A stretch of 64,000 nt of DNA. It comes from Simiduia aestuariiviva. Its GTDB lineage: Bacteria; Pseudomonadota; Gammaproteobacteria; Pseudomonadales; Cellvibrionaceae. Each line of letters opens with the position of its first letter. Position 1 is the stretch's first letter. The stretch is from assembly GCF_014192475.1 (NCBI RefSeq), contig NZ_JACHXZ010000001.1, positions 186,001 to 250,000 of the forward strand. Reading direction: 5' to 3'. The position numbers and the translations under genes were made by a program. The notes under the pieces were generated by a model that ran no database searches, was not told the origin of the DNA, and saw only the letters and a list, made by a program, of their open reading frames with translations. This document shows positions 45,841-54,466 of the stretch, in pieces.

Positions 45841-46731
45841 TTACGCGCGCCGTTCGATGATGTAATCCGCCAGCTGGCGCAGGGCGTCGGCGGCGGGGCC
45901 AAATGCTTCCAGTGCGCGCACTGCGCACAGGTGCAGCTCCTTCGCTTTGGCTTGGGCGGCCTCGAGGCCGAGCAGCGACACGTAGGTGGGCTTGTTGTGT
46001 TGGCGGTCTGCACCCTGTTGCTTGCCGAGGGTTTCGGTATCTGAGATGACGTCCAAAATGTCGTCTTGTACTTGAAACGCAAGCCCAATGGCGCGGGCGT
46101 AGGTGGCCAGCAAGTTTAATTGGGTGTCGTTGGCGCCGGCCGCCAGTGCGCCCATGTGCACCGCCGCGCCGATGAGTGCGCCGGTTTTATAGTTGTGCAT
46201 AGTTTCCAGCTGTTCGAGGGTCAGCTGCTGGTCGACCGCGGCAAGGTCTATGGCTTGGCCCAGCACCATGCCCCGGGCGCCACTCGCGCGGGCTAGCGTG
46301 CGCACCAGTGCCACTTGGCGATCGGCGCAAAAGGGGCTGTGAACGACTAATTCGAAGGCCAGCGTTTGCAGGGCGTCACCGGCGAGAATTGCAGTGGCTT
46401 CGTCGAAGGCAATGTGCGCCGTGGGCTTGCCGCGTCGGAGGTCGTCGTCATCCATGGCCGGCAGATCATCGTGCACCAAGCTGTAGGCGTGCACGGCTTC
46501 CACCGCGGCGGCCAGCCAATCCAGCCCTTGCACCCCGCGTGGGTTGCCGATGGCCATGGCGCTGGCGTAGACCAGCAGCGGGCGCACCCGTTTGCCGCCA
46601 TTGGTGAGGCTGTAGGCCATGGCGTCGCGCAGTTGCGCGCCATCGCCGGCAAAGTCGGTAGTGGCTTGATGTAGGCGCGCATCGACGGCAGTGCGCACCG
46701 TTTGGCTCAGTTGGGTGAGCTGTGGGTGCAT
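45841..46731 (-). CDS. ispA: Farnesyl diphosphate synthase (geranyltranstransferase)
   Basis: 296 residues, trans-isoprenyl diphosphate synthase. First aspartate-rich motif VHDDLPAMDDDDLRRGKPT and second FQVDDILDVISD, which bind magnesium-diphosphates. Makes FPP for quinones and peptidoglycan carriers. Start ATG at 46731, two bases after the xseB stop. Located between xseB and dxs as in many gammas. Confidence 0.95.
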   Translation of the reverse strand: MHPQLTQLSQTVRTAVDARLHQATTDFAGDGAQLRDAMAYSLTNGGKRVRPLLVYASAMAIGNPRGVQGLDWLAAAVEAVHAYSLVHDDLPAMDDDDLRRGKPTAHIAFDEATAILAGDALQTLAFELVVHSPFCADRQVALVRTLARASGARGMVLGQAIDLAAVDQQLTLEQLETMHNYKTGALIGAAVHMGALAAGANDTQLNLLATYARAIGLAFQVQDDILDVISDTETLGKQQGADRQHNKPTYVSLLGLEAAQAKAKELHLCAVRALEAFGPAADALRQLADYIIERRA

Positions 46732-46733
46732 GG

Positions 46734-46979
46734 TTATTCGCCTTGCTCAGGCTGCTCCAGTGGCGTTAGCGACAGCTCGCCGTTCTTCTCGATCAACTGG
46801 TTGACGCGCTGCTCAGCCGCTTGCAGTCGGGCTTGGCATTCGCGGGTCAGTTGGATGCCCTCCTCAAACGCTTTCAAGGATTCTTCCAGTGTCAGGTCGC
46901 CCTGCTCCATGCGCGCCACTAGTGTTTCCAGTGCGGCCAGCGACTGCTCAAAATCTGGGGTCTTTTTTCGGCTGGACAT
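46734..46979 (-). CDS. xseB: Exodeoxyribonuclease VII small subunit
   Basis: 81 residues, mainly two helices: [50 protein letters not shown], the XseB signature that pairs with the XseA catalytic subunit (not in the window). Start ATG at 46979. First gene of the minus-strand isoprenoid cluster; divergent from pomA. Confidence 0.94.
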   Translation of the reverse strand: MSSRKKTPDFEQSLAALETLVARMEQGDLTLEESLKAFEEGIQLTRECQARLQAAEQRVNQLIEKNGELSLTPLEQPEQGE

Positions 46980-47159
46980 GGGGCTGTTCCTCGGCTGGGC
47001 CTATGGCGCTAAGTGCGCTGCGGCACCCGCAAATTGAAAACCCGCAACCCTATACGAGGGGTGCGGGTCGGTCAATCGGGTTTATGCGCGGCATCAAACT
47101 TGTGAGCAATTTCATGCTAAACCCATATTCCTAACTAAACTCATTCTGTGGCCGCTTGG

Positions 47160-47186
47160 TTTAGAAAACTGGGCGCTGGACGATAA
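47160..47186 (+). promoter_or_regulatory. Candidate flagellar sigma-28 promoter of pomAB
   Basis: TTTA (47160-47163), 15-base spacer, GACGATAA (47179-47186). The FliA consensus is TAAA-N15-GCCGATAA: the -10 matches 7 of 8, the -35 only 2 of 4. pomA starts 55 bases downstream. Confidence 0.4.
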
Positions 47187-47241
47187 CCCTAGTGGATGCC
47201 CGGAACTGGCTTGTGGCATCTTCGCGATTAAGGAGTGTTTT

Positions 47242-48003
47242 GTGGATTTAGCCACGCTCATAGGGCTGCTGGGCACCATCGGCCTTATTCTGACCGCCAT
47301 GATGATGGCGGGCAATCTCGGTATGTTTGCCGACGCCCCGTCCTTTGTGATCGTGGTGGGCGGTTCTATTTTCGCGGTCATGATCAAATTTGGCTTGGCC
47401 CACTATCTTTCGGCGATGAAGATCGCGGGCAAGACATTCATGTTTAAAAGCACGGATCCCGTGGATCTCATTGCCGAGATAGTGGAGCTGGCGGATGCGG
47501 CGCGCAAAGGTGGTTTGTTGAGCCTCGAAGGCAAAGAGGTGAGCAACGACTTTTTACAGCGCGGCATTCAGTTGCTGGTGGATGGCCATGATCCGGAAGT
47601 GGTGAAAACCTTGCTGTCGAAAGACAAAGCCATGGCCGTTGAGCGCCATGAGGCGGGCGCGGCCATCTTTTCAGCCATGGCGGAGACGGCGCCGGCCATG
47701 GGCATGATCGGCACACTGGTGGGCTTGGTGGCGATGCTGTCAAACATGGATGATCCAAAATCCATTGGCCCGGCCATGGCGGTGGCACTGCTCACCACGC
47801 TGTACGGCGCCATTATGGCCAACGGTTTATTTGGGCCAATGGGCGATAAGCTCAAGCTGCGCGCCGCCGAAGAGTCGATGACCAAAAGTCTGGTCATCGA
47901 CGCCCTACTGGCCATTCAGGGCGGTCAAAACCCACGAGTCATTGACTCAATGCTGCGCACCTATCTGCCCGAGGGCAAACGCGAAGCGGCAGACGCAGGC
48001 TAA
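47242..48003 (+). CDS. pomA: Flagellar stator protein PomA (MotA family)
   Basis: 253 residues, four membrane spans (about 2-22, 28-50, 150-172, 182-205), MotA/ExbB family. MDLATLIGLLGTIG, GTLVGLVAMLSNMDDPKSIGPAMAVALLTTLYGAI, and NPRVIDSMLRTYLPEGKR match Vibrio PomA closely and suggest a sodium-driven stator. The cytoplasmic loop between spans 2 and 3 (about 60-145) holds the rotor-contact charges. Start GTG at 47242. pomB follows 12 bases later. Confidence 0.93.
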   Translation: MDLATLIGLLGTIGLILTAMMMAGNLGMFADAPSFVIVVGGSIFAVMIKFGLAHYLSAMKIAGKTFMFKSTDPVDLIAEIVELADAARKGGLLSLEGKEVSNDFLQRGIQLLVDGHDPEVVKTLLSKDKAMAVERHEAGAAIFSAMAETAPAMGMIGTLVGLVAMLSNMDDPKSIGPAMAVALLTTLYGAIMANGLFGPMGDKLKLRAAEESMTKSLVIDALLAIQGGQNPRVIDSMLRTYLPEGKREAADAG

Positions 48004-48015
48004 GGGGCGAAGGCT

Positions 48016-48999
48016 GTGGCCGACGAAGAACACGATTGTAAATGCCCGCCGGCGGGTCTGCCGGCCTACATGGGCACCTTTGCCGATTTGATGGCGCTGC
48101 TGATGTGCTTTTTTGTACTGTTGCTGTCGTTTTCGGAAATGGACGCCTTGAAGTTTAAGCGCCTAGCGGGTTCCATGGCGCTGGCCTTTGGCGTGCAAAA
48201 TAAATTGAATGTTGACGATGTGCCCAAGGGCACCAGCATCATTGCGCAGGAATTTAGCCCCGGTATTCCCGACCCTACGCCCATCAATGAAATCTGGCAA
48301 AAGACCGAAGACGTCACCGAGATGAGCTTGGAGGTCCAGTGCAATGAAGAGTACGACATCGAGCAGGGCGAACAAAATAATGAGGCCGGCATCAAGGCGC
48401 GCTTGAAGCAAAAGCTCGAAGAAATGATTCAGCAAACCGAGCAAGATGCCATCGAGCTGGCGCAGTCTCTGCACGATCAAATTGTGGCCGGTGAAATTGA
48501 AATCGAGACTCAGGGTCGAAAAATCATCATCCGCATCCGTGAAAAGGGCTCATTCCGCTCGGGCTCGGCGGAGTTGGTGGGCAATTATGCGGACGTCATG
48601 GAAGAGATTCGCGCGGTGCTGCGCGCTAAACCCGGCAAAATCGAAGTGCAGGGTCACACCGACAATGTGCCCATTGCCACTGCGCGTTTTCGCTCCAATT
48701 GGGAGCTGTCGTCGAGCCGCGCGGTGTCGGTGGCGCAGGAGCTGATGCGGGGCAATGAGGTCAATCCTCGACGCTTTCAGGTGTCGGGCTTTGCCGATAC
48801 TAAACCGCTGGCGGCCAACGATAATTCAGAGAATCGCGCGCGCAATCGACGGGTGGAAATCGTCATTCAGCAGGGGCTGGATGCAGACATTTCAGATGCC
48901 GACTTAGAAGTGCTGAAAGAAGAGGGGCAAGATATTTTGCGGGATTTAAATCTAGATCCAGAGTACTTGTTTGAACTCGATCCAAGCGAGGTGTTTTGA
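48016..48999 (+). CDS. pomB: Flagellar stator protein PomB (MotB family)
   Basis: 327 residues. One membrane span (about 20-40) with the ion-binding Asp24 in GTFADLMALLMCFFV, the same residue number as in Vibrio PomB. Linker and plug region follow (about 45-160), then an OmpA-like peptidoglycan-binding domain (about 170-290) with EVQGHTDNVPIAT, NWELSSSRAVSVAQEL and NRRVEIVI. Start GTG at 48016. Overlaps the PilZ gene start by one base. Confidence 0.93.
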   Translation: MADEEHDCKCPPAGLPAYMGTFADLMALLMCFFVLLLSFSEMDALKFKRLAGSMALAFGVQNKLNVDDVPKGTSIIAQEFSPGIPDPTPINEIWQKTEDVTEMSLEVQCNEEYDIEQGEQNNEAGIKARLKQKLEEMIQQTEQDAIELAQSLHDQIVAGEIEIETQGRKIIIRIREKGSFRSGSAELVGNYADVMEEIRAVLRAKPGKIEVQGHTDNVPIATARFRSNWELSSSRAVSVAQELMRGNEVNPRRFQVSGFADTKPLAANDNSENRARNRRVEIVIQQGLDADISDADLEVLKEEGQDILRDLNLDPEYLFELDPSEVF

Positions 49000-49616
49000 T
49001 GAGCGAGCGCCGCCGCTTTTTTCGCATCAACGATCGAGTGGGTGTTGCCTACCGCGTGTTGACGGACGCCGAAGCCGACAGCCGGCAGGAGCGAGACAAT
49101 GAACCCATGGATACCATGAGCCTGTTGTCGCGCTATGAAAACACCATCGAGGCGCTGCTGCCGCAGGTGGATTCCGAGGTATTAGTGGAGCTGTTGGGCA
49201 CGCTCAATAAGAAAATTAATTGCGTGGTGGCCCAGCTGGAATTGGATAGCCGCTTGGTGCGAGACATTGCTCACAAGGTGCGCGAGGTCAACATCAGTGC
49301 CTGTGGTATGGCCTTTGTGGCCGACGAACACGTGCCACCCGGCAAGGTGTTGAGCCTGGATTTACTGCTGCGCCCTGAGGGCACACACCTCGCCACCTAT
49401 GGTCAAGTACTCGATTGTCAGTCCACGGATGCAGGCCATTATCTGCGGGTGAACTTCATGTCGCTCAGCCCCTACGACCAGGAAGTGCTAATTCAGCACA
49501 TTGTGCGCAAGCAGGGTTGGTTAATTCGTGAGCAGCGCGACCGCCAGCAGATGGAGGCCAGTTCTGAGCTGCAACACGAACTTCAAAGAATGCCTGTGAA
49601 GCCGCGCACAAAATAG
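48999..49616 (+). CDS. PilZ domain protein coupled to the stator genes
   Basis: 205 residues. The N-terminus SERRRFFRINDRV contains the PilZ RxxxR (Arg5, Arg9); later VNISACGMAF gives NxSxxG, so both cyclic-di-GMP-binding motifs are present. An insert of about 85 mostly helical residues lies between them (YENTIEALLPQ...LELDSRLVRDI). Start ATG at 48999 shares its A with the pomB stop (TGATG), so translation is coupled. By analogy with YcgR and FlgZ it may slow or detach the stator at high cyclic-di-GMP; this is inferred. The 3' end is directly followed by the GacA box. Confidence 0.82.
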   Translation: MSERRRFFRINDRVGVAYRVLTDAEADSRQERDNEPMDTMSLLSRYENTIEALLPQVDSEVLVELLGTLNKKINCVVAQLELDSRLVRDIAHKVREVNISACGMAFVADEHVPPGKVLSLDLLLRPEGTHLATYGQVLDCQSTDAGHYLRVNFMSLSPYDQEVLIQHIVRKQGWLIREQRDRQQMEASSELQHELQRMPVKPRTK

Positions 49617-49620
49617 CGTC

Positions 49621-49640
49621 TTGTAAGCAATGGCTTACAA
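49621..49640. promoter_or_regulatory. GacA box (upstream activating sequence)
   Basis: Perfect palindrome TTGTAAGC-AATG-GCTTACAA, containing TGTAAG-N6-CTTACA, which is the GacA consensus. It begins five bases after the PilZ stop. The centre is about 66 bases before the predicted start of the small RNA, the usual distance for rsmX/Y/Z promoters. Confidence 0.82.
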
Positions 49641-49696
49641 GCCGTGTAGTCAATGACGACTATCACTGCCCTCAGTGAGTAGCAGAGAATGCGCCG

Positions 49697-49814
49697 CGTA
49701 TGGACACGGATCAAGGACGATGGCAGGGAGTTAGACGGATCGAAGCCGCATAAATACCCCGATGGATCCAGGGTCATCCTGTAAACGCCGCAGCATTCGT
49801 GTTGCGGCGTTTTA
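49697..49814 (+). ncRNA. Predicted RsmY/RsmZ/CsrB-type CsrA-sequestering small RNA
   Basis: About 118 bases with no plausible reading frame. Six GGA triplets start at 49702, 49708, 49715, 49727, 49737 and 49764, and all six have the form ANGGA, the CsrA/RsmA contact motif; one lies in the 11-base loop of an ACCC/GGGT stem (49756-49774). It ends in an intrinsic terminator: AAACGCCGCA (49783-49792), TGCGGCGTTT (49803-49812), then T. The start is placed by a GAGAAT -10-like box (49685-49690). RsmX, RsmY and RsmZ are about 118-127 bases, so the size fits. Boundaries are estimates; the role (titrating CsrA/RsmA) is inferred from box, motifs and terminator together. Confidence 0.78.
49783..49813 (+). 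terminator. Intrinsic terminator of the small RNA
   Basis: Ten-base-pair stem AAACGCCGCA / TGCGGCGTTT with a 10-base loop and a TTTT run at its end. Confidence 0.88.
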
Positions 49815-49862
49815 CGTTCTAGCCCGCAGTCGCACAGTGCAATTTAACCGCGGTAAAAAAGG

Positions 49863-49894
49863 TTGACCCAGTGATTAAATTTCATACACTGGGT
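49863..49894 (+). promoter_or_regulatory. Promoter with 8-bp inverted repeat before the HNH gene
   Basis: -35 TTGACC (49863-49868), 16-base spacer, -10 TACACT (49885-49890). Overlaid inverted repeat ACCCAGTG (49866-49873) and CACTGGGT (49887-49894), 13 bases apart, covering the promoter core as an operator would. Confidence 0.5.
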
Positions 49895-49912
49895 AAAACC
49901 ACCTAAGAGGAA

Positions 49913-50119
49913 ATGGCCTTCTACCAGCGCGCTTGCCCAATAAGTGACAAGCCCCTGCCGCCCACCGTGACGGCCTTTAGGCCCCTCGCCCTCGCAATAG
50001 CCCCCAACCCCATTGTGTTTGCCCCCAGAGCTCGGCTATCGGCGTCGAGTTGCCCCCATTTCACACGATTTTTTTCGCTGTTTTGCCCCCCGTGCAACAA
50101 GGAGAGAGCGTATGTCTGA
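49913..50119 (+). CDS. Possible short leader reading frame before the HNH gene
   Basis: 68 codons starting MAFYQRACPIS, proline-rich, with AAGAGGAA directly before the ATG, which is closer than optimal. The stop codon overlaps the HNH gene start by eight bases, so it might be translated to couple the two. No homology recognised; it could well be untranslated leader. Confidence 0.2.
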   Translation: MAFYQRACPISDKPLPPTVTAFRPLALAIAPNPIVFAPRARLSASSCPHFTRFFSLFCPPCNKERAYV

Positions 50120-50675
50120 GGCGCGCATTTTGCGGCTAAATTTGGCTGGCCAGCCCATCGAGTGGATCCATTGGCAAGAGGCGGTGTGCCTGTACGCCCG
50201 CGATTTAGTGATCTGGAGTTTGGGCGGGGTGGTGCGCCAAGTGACCGGTGGTCGGTCGCGATTCACCGGACTGACCAGCCGCATACAACTACCCTCGATC
50301 ATCGCCTGCGGCGGCTCACACATGGCGCCCATGCGCACGGTGCCACCGCTCACCAATCGCGCGCTGTTCCGACGCGACGACTACCGCTGCCTCTACTGCG
50401 GCAAGCACTTCAATTTCTTACAGTTGTCTCGCGATCACGTGCACCCCACCAGCCGGGGCGGGCGCGATCGCTGGGAAAATGTGGTGGCGGCCTGCAAGCG
50501 CTGCAACCAACACAAAAGTAATTTTCTGCTCAGTGAAGTGGACATGCCCTTGATCGCATTGCCCTACCGCCCCAACAATGCTGAATATTTAGCCTTGGTG
50601 AATAGCGACCGCATCCGGGGCGATCAAATGGAGTATCTGCGCCCGCAGTTCTCTCGCAATAGCCGCTGGTTGTAG
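50112..50675 (+). CDS. HNH endonuclease family protein
   Basis: 187 residues. The HNH part is near the middle: FRRDDYRCLYCGKHF, LSRDHVHPTSRGGRDRWENVVAACKRCNQHKSNFL (about 90-140), with two CxxC-type zinc knuckles and the DHVHP catalytic histidine. The N-terminus EARILRLNLAGQPIEWIHWQEAVCLYARD is conserved in many bacterial HNH proteins of unknown role, probably not mobile. Start ATG at 50112 after AAGGAGAG. Next to cca. Confidence 0.85.
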   Translation: MSEARILRLNLAGQPIEWIHWQEAVCLYARDLVIWSLGGVVRQVTGGRSRFTGLTSRIQLPSIIACGGSHMAPMRTVPPLTNRALFRRDDYRCLYCGKHFNFLQLSRDHVHPTSRGGRDRWENVVAACKRCNQHKSNFLLSEVDMPLIALPYRPNNAEYLALVNSDRIRGDQMEYLRPQFSRNSRWL

Positions 50676-50737
50676 TTCCCGCCCGACCACGCGAATGCGT
50701 TATCCTTGCGCCTATCAATGTCTAGCTTGGAGTTTTG

Positions 50738-51973
50738 GTGGATATCTATTTAGTGGGTGGTGCGGTGCGCGACCGCTTGTTGGGCTTTCCTTTTCATGAG
50801 CGCGACTGGGTGGTGGTGGGTGCCACGCCCGAGCAAATGCGCGCGCAAGGGTTCGAGCCGGTAGGCAAAGACTTTCCCGTTTTTTTGCATCCCAGCACCA
50901 AAGAGGAATACGCGCTCGCGCGCACAGAGCGCAAATCGGGCCACGGTTATACCGGCTTTACGTTCCACACCGATCCCTCTGTGACCCTAGAGCAAGATTT
51001 GATTCGGCGCGATCTCACCATCAACGCCATGGCCCAAAACGACGACGGCACGGTGATCGACCCCTATGGCGGTCAGCGCGATCTCGATGCAAAAAAATTG
51101 CGCCATGTGTCGCCGGCGTTCGCCGAGGACCCTGTGCGGATTTTGCGCATTGCGCGTTTTGCTGCGCGCTATTTTCCGCTGGGGTTTACCGTGGCGGACG
51201 AAACCCGCGAGCTGATGCGCACGATGGTGGCGGCGGGCGAGGTGGACCATTTGGTGCCCGAGCGGGTCTGGAAAGAATTGCAGCGCGCGCTCACAGAAAC
51301 GCACCCCGAAGTGTTCGTAGAGGTGTTGCGCGAATGCGGCGCACTGGCGCGCATCATGCCCGAATTGGATCGACTGTGGGGCGTGCCGCAACGGCCCGAA
51401 TATCACCCCGAGGTCGACACCGGGGTGCACACCATCATGACCTTGCAACAAGCGGTGCGCGCCACCGAAGACACGCGCGTGCGCTTCGCCGCACTGGTGC
51501 ACGATTTAGGTAAGGGCGTAACACCAAAGGACGAATTGCCGCGCCACATCATGCACGAAGTGCGCGGCGTGCCGTTAGTTAAAGCGGTGTGCGACCGCAT
51601 GGGGGTGCCCAAAGAGCACCGCGAGTTGGCAATATTGGTGACCGAGCAACACTTAAATTGTCATCGGTCACTGGAGTTGAAGGCCGCTACGGTGTTGAAG
51701 ATGTTGCAAAAACTGGATGCGTTTCGACGCCCGGAGCGGCTCGCACTTTTTGTGCAGGCCTGTATGGCCGACGCCCGGGGGCGCACCGGTTTCGAAGATG
51801 TCGAGTATCCGCCCGCGGACTATTTGGCGCAGGCACTGGCGGCCGCCACAGCGGTGCAGTCAAAAGATTTAATTGCGCAGGGCGTGTCGGGCAAAGCCTT
51901 GGGGGACGCGATCAATCGTGCGCGCGTCAATGCCATTGAGGTTGTGAAGCGGCGCTGGCTGAGTGAGCTATAA
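50738..51973 (+). CDS. cca: CCA-adding enzyme (multifunctional, with HD domain)
   Basis: 411 residues; adds or repairs the CCA end of tRNAs. Nucleotidyltransferase head: [26 protein letters not shown], then [10 protein letters not shown] and [15 protein letters not shown], and an HD domain ([13 protein letters not shown], about 250-262) with phosphohydrolase activity as in E. coli Cca, a group limited to gammaproteobacteria and relatives. Start taken as GTG at 50738, five bases after GGAG; a TTG three bases earlier is possible. Confidence 0.95.
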   Translation: MDIYLVGGAVRDRLLGFPFHERDWVVVGATPEQMRAQGFEPVGKDFPVFLHPSTKEEYALARTERKSGHGYTGFTFHTDPSVTLEQDLIRRDLTINAMAQNDDGTVIDPYGGQRDLDAKKLRHVSPAFAEDPVRILRIARFAARYFPLGFTVADETRELMRTMVAAGEVDHLVPERVWKELQRALTETHPEVFVEVLRECGALARIMPELDRLWGVPQRPEYHPEVDTGVHTIMTLQQAVRATEDTRVRFAALVHDLGKGVTPKDELPRHIMHEVRGVPLVKAVCDRMGVPKEHRELAILVTEQHLNCHRSLELKAATVLKMLQKLDAFRRPERLALFVQACMADARGRTGFEDVEYPPADYLAQALAAATAVQSKDLIAQGVSGKALGDAINRARVNAIEVVKRRWLSEL

Positions 51974-52483
51974 ATGTTGCGAAAGTTCGCGGCCGCGCCA
52001 CACAAAACTCACCGGCCAAAGTTGCTGCTTGGTTGTATCGTAGTCGGCCCACAGTTGCGCGTAGGTTTTTTGTGAGCCGGGCAGGCGGTGGTTCGGTGCG
52101 ATTTCCGCCAGCGGCTGCAATACAAAGGCGTTGTAGTTGATCTCGTCGCGCGGCAGGTAAATGCCATCGTGCAGACCGGTGAGGTGGTCGTACGTCAGGA
52201 TGTCGATGTCGAGCGTGCGGGGGCTGAATTTTGGGCCATCGCGCAGGCGACCATTATCGTCTTCTATCTTTTTTAACAGGCGCGAGGTCTCGGCCAGCGA
52301 CAGTGACGTCTGGGCTGCCACCACCAAATTGAAAAAATTTCTGCCATCAAAACCCACTGACAGGCTTTCGTACACGGAAGACACCCTGAGCTCACCAAAG
52401 GCGCACTGGAGCGCATCCAGGCCCGCGCAAATGTGTTGGTGTTTTTGGGTGTTGCTGCCCAGACCTAAAAACAATTCAGCCAT
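51968..52483 (-). CDS. folK: 2-amino-4-hydroxy-6-hydroxymethyldihydropteridine pyrophosphokinase
   Basis: 171 residues; HPPK of folate synthesis. [12 protein letters not shown] at the start, [20 protein letters not shown], and the [12 protein letters not shown] motif as [19 protein letters not shown], with the Asp pair that binds magnesium. Start ATG at 52483; the first eight codon bases overlap folB. Its 3' end overlaps cca by six bases (convergent). Confidence 0.93.
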   Translation of the reverse strand: MAELFLGLGSNTQKHQHICAGLDALQCAFGELRVSSVYESLSVGFDGRNFFNLVVAAQTSLSLAETSRLLKKIEDDNGRLRDGPKFSPRTLDIDILTYDHLTGLHDGIYLPRDEINYNAFVLQPLAEIAPNHRLPGSQKTYAQLWADYDTTKQQLWPVSFVWRGRELSQHL

Positions 52484-52850
52484 GGGGGCCTGCAGGATCG
52501 CCCCGCTCGATGTACACCGCCACATTGCTCGCCCGCGGCAGTGCGCCGGGTTTGGATAATTTAAGGCTCAGCCAGCGCACGCGGAACTCTGTTTGCAGTA
52601 GCGCGGCAACTTGTTCCGCCAAGGTTTCAATGAGTTGGTGGTCGGTTGATTCGGTGAATTCAATGATGCGGTCACTCAGGGTTTTGTAGTCGAGCGTGAG
52701 CCCGATGTCGTCGCTGGCGGCGGCGGGCCGGATGTCGGTGGCCAAACACAAATCGAAGACCAGTTCTTGGCGCAGGCAGCGCTCCCAGTCGTACACGCCA
52801 ATAACCGTCTGCGCGCGCAGACCCTCGATGACAATGCGGTCGCTAGTCAT
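52476..52850 (-). CDS. folB: Dihydroneopterin aldolase
   Basis: 124 residues; produces 6-hydroxymethyl-dihydropterin for Fol[30 protein letters not shown] at the N-terminus, [11 protein letters not shown], and [26 protein letters not shown], typical of FolB. Start ATG at 52850 overlaps tsaD by eight bases. FolB and FolK in succession form a folate pair. Confidence 0.93.
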   Translation of the reverse strand: MTSDRIVIEGLRAQTVIGVYDWERCLRQELVFDLCLATDIRPAAASDDIGLTLDYKTLSDRIIEFTESTDHQLIETLAEQVAALLQTEFRVRWLSLKLSKPGALPRASNVAVYIERGDPAGPHG

Positions 52851-53889
52851 GGGCGTCGGTTCCGGCGGGCGTGAGCTGATCCATGGGCCAGCGCGGTGTC
52901 ACCTGAATGGCGAGATCGGCGGTCTGGCCGGCCAGCAAGCGCTGGGCGCCGGCGTAGGCAATCATGGCGCCGTTATCGGTGCAAAACTCTTTGCGGGCAT
53001 AGAAAACGCTGGCGCCAATCTTCGCCAGCTGGGCCTCCAATTGCTCGCGCAATGACTTATTGGCCGACACGCCACCGGCGATGACTAGGCGCTTGTAGCC
53101 GGTCTGCTTGAGTGCCCGCCGGCATTTGATCACCAGCGTGCCCACCACCGCCTCCTGGAAGGCCAGTGCGATGTCGGCGCAGGTCTGGTCGTCGGGCAAG
53201 CCATTGTCTAGGGCGTGCTCGGCCACCGTATTCAAGGTGTAGGTTTTTAAGCCGCTGAAGCTGAAGTCCAGACCGGGGCGATCGGTCATGGGGCGCGGAA
53301 AGGTAAAGCGGCCGAGTGTGCCGCGCTCGGCCAGCCGCGCAATATGGGGCCCGCCGGGGTAGTCGAGATCCATCATCTTGGCGGCCTTGTCGAAGGCTTC
53401 ACCAGCGGCGTCGTCCAGGGATTCGCCCAGCAATTCATAGCGGCCAATGCCCTCGACCTGCACCAGCTGAGTGTGTCCACCGGACACCAAGAGCGCTACA
53501 AACGGGAAGTCGGGGGGATTGTCCTCCAGCATGGGGGCCAATAGATGCCCCTCCATGTGGTGCACCCCAATGGCGGGGATGCCCAGCGCATAGGCCATGG
53601 CGCGCCCCACGCCCGCGCCCACCATCAACGCGCCAATGAGCCCGGGGCCGGCGGTATAGGCCACGGCATCCAGCTCGCTGCGCGTGATGCCGGCGTCGTC
53701 GAGCACCTGCTGAATCAGTGGCAGGGTCTTGCGCACATGGTCGCGCGAGGCCAGTTCTGGCACCACGCCGCCATACTCGCTGTGCACCGCAATTTGGCTG
53801 TACAGGGCGTCGGCCAGCAGGCCGCGCTCGGTATCGTAGAGGGCGATGCCGGTTTCGTCACAGGAGGTCTCAATGCCAAGTACGCGCAT
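52843..53889 (-). CDS. tsaD: tRNA N6-adenosine threonylcarbamoyltransferase
   Basis: 348 residues, ASKHA-fold enzyme for the t6A37 modification of tRNAs that read ANN codons. [16 protein letters not shown], the metal-binding [10 protein letters not shown] (HxxxH), [24 protein letters not shown], and [11 protein letters not shown]. Start ATG at 53889. Divergent from rpsU across 205 bases, the standard arrangement in gammas. Confidence 0.97.
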   Translation of the reverse strand: MRVLGIETSCDETGIALYDTERGLLADALYSQIAVHSEYGGVVPELASRDHVRKTLPLIQQVLDDAGITRSELDAVAYTAGPGLIGALMVGAGVGRAMAYALGIPAIGVHHMEGHLLAPMLEDNPPDFPFVALLVSGGHTQLVQVEGIGRYELLGESLDDAAGEAFDKAAKMMDLDYPGGPHIARLAERGTLGRFTFPRPMTDRPGLDFSFSGLKTYTLNTVAEHALDNGLPDDQTCADIALAFQEAVVGTLVIKCRRALKQTGYKRLVIAGGVSANKSLREQLEAQLAKIGASVFYARKEFCTDNGAMIAYAGAQRLLAGQTADLAIQVTPRWPMDQLTPAGTDAHD

Positions 53890-53996
53890 AGTTCAGGTAC
53901 TGATGTCAGAAGCTGGGCGGGCATGATAAAGTCGCCGCCCTTCAGTTACCAGCTTAGCCCGACTTTCGGTGGTCTAAAATAGGGACTTGAATGGGC

Positions 53997-54025
53997 TTGA
54001 TGTTGCAGGTTGTTCTGTATAGAAT
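53997..54025 (+). promoter_or_regulatory. rpsU promoter
   Basis: -35 TTGATG (53997-54002), 17-base spacer, -10 TAGAAT (54020-54025), 70 bases before the rpsU ATG. Confidence 0.7.
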
Positions 54026-54094
54026 CTGCGCCCCTTGGAATCGGGTCTGTATGTGGCAGAGCCCGATAGAGATTTCAAACAGTCAGGTAATGAA

Positions 54095-54310
54095 ATGCCT
54101 TCAGTAAAAATTAAAGAAAACGAGCCCTTTGATGTGGCTCTGCGTCGCTTCAAGCGTTCCTGTGAAAAGGCTGGTATCCTGGCCGAAGTTCGTCGTCGCG
54201 AATTCTACGAGAAGCCCACTACTGTACGTAAGCGCGAAGCTGCTGCCGCCGTTAAGCGTCACGCCAAGAAGATGTCTCGCGAGAACAAAAAATTCCAGCG
54301 GATGTACTAA
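54095..54310 (+). CDS. rpsU: Small ribosomal subunit protein bS21
   Basis: 71 residues, strongly basic: [54 protein letters not shown]. It sits on the 30S platform near the anti-Shine-Dalgarno. Start ATG at 54095; an in-frame reading further upstream would add 20 unlike residues. First gene of the macromolecular-synthesis operon; a terminator follows. Confidence 0.98.
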   Translation: MPSVKIKENEPFDVALRRFKRSCEKAGILAEVRRREFYEKPTTVRKREAAAAVKRHAKKMSRENKKFQRMY

Positions 54311-54311
54311 G

Positions 54312-54348
54312 TTAATCTGACGCCGTTCTGGCATCAGTTAATTTTTTT
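54312..54348 (+). terminator. Intrinsic terminator/attenuator after rpsU
   Basis: CTGA-c-GCC, loop, GGC-a-TCAG (54317-54337), with TTAA/TTAA extensions and a T7 run at 54342-54348. It matches the known rpsU-dnaG attenuator by position; partial readthrough would lower dnaG and rpoD relative to rpsU. Confidence 0.78.
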
Positions 54349-54466
54349 CAGATCTGACTGCACGGCCGGTTGTCCAAGCTCCGGCCGTTAGTCGTTTCCG
54401 CTTTGCATGCGTTAGTCCCATGTCTGTAGTGCGCGCCGCCTACGCCTACCTTTGAGGATGTCTGCT

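Noticed and set aside
47040-47068. ACCCGCA...TGCGGGT hairpin upstream of xseB as a terminator
   Set aside because: It has no T run in either direction and lies upstream of both divergent genes; possibly a structured leader, not a terminator.
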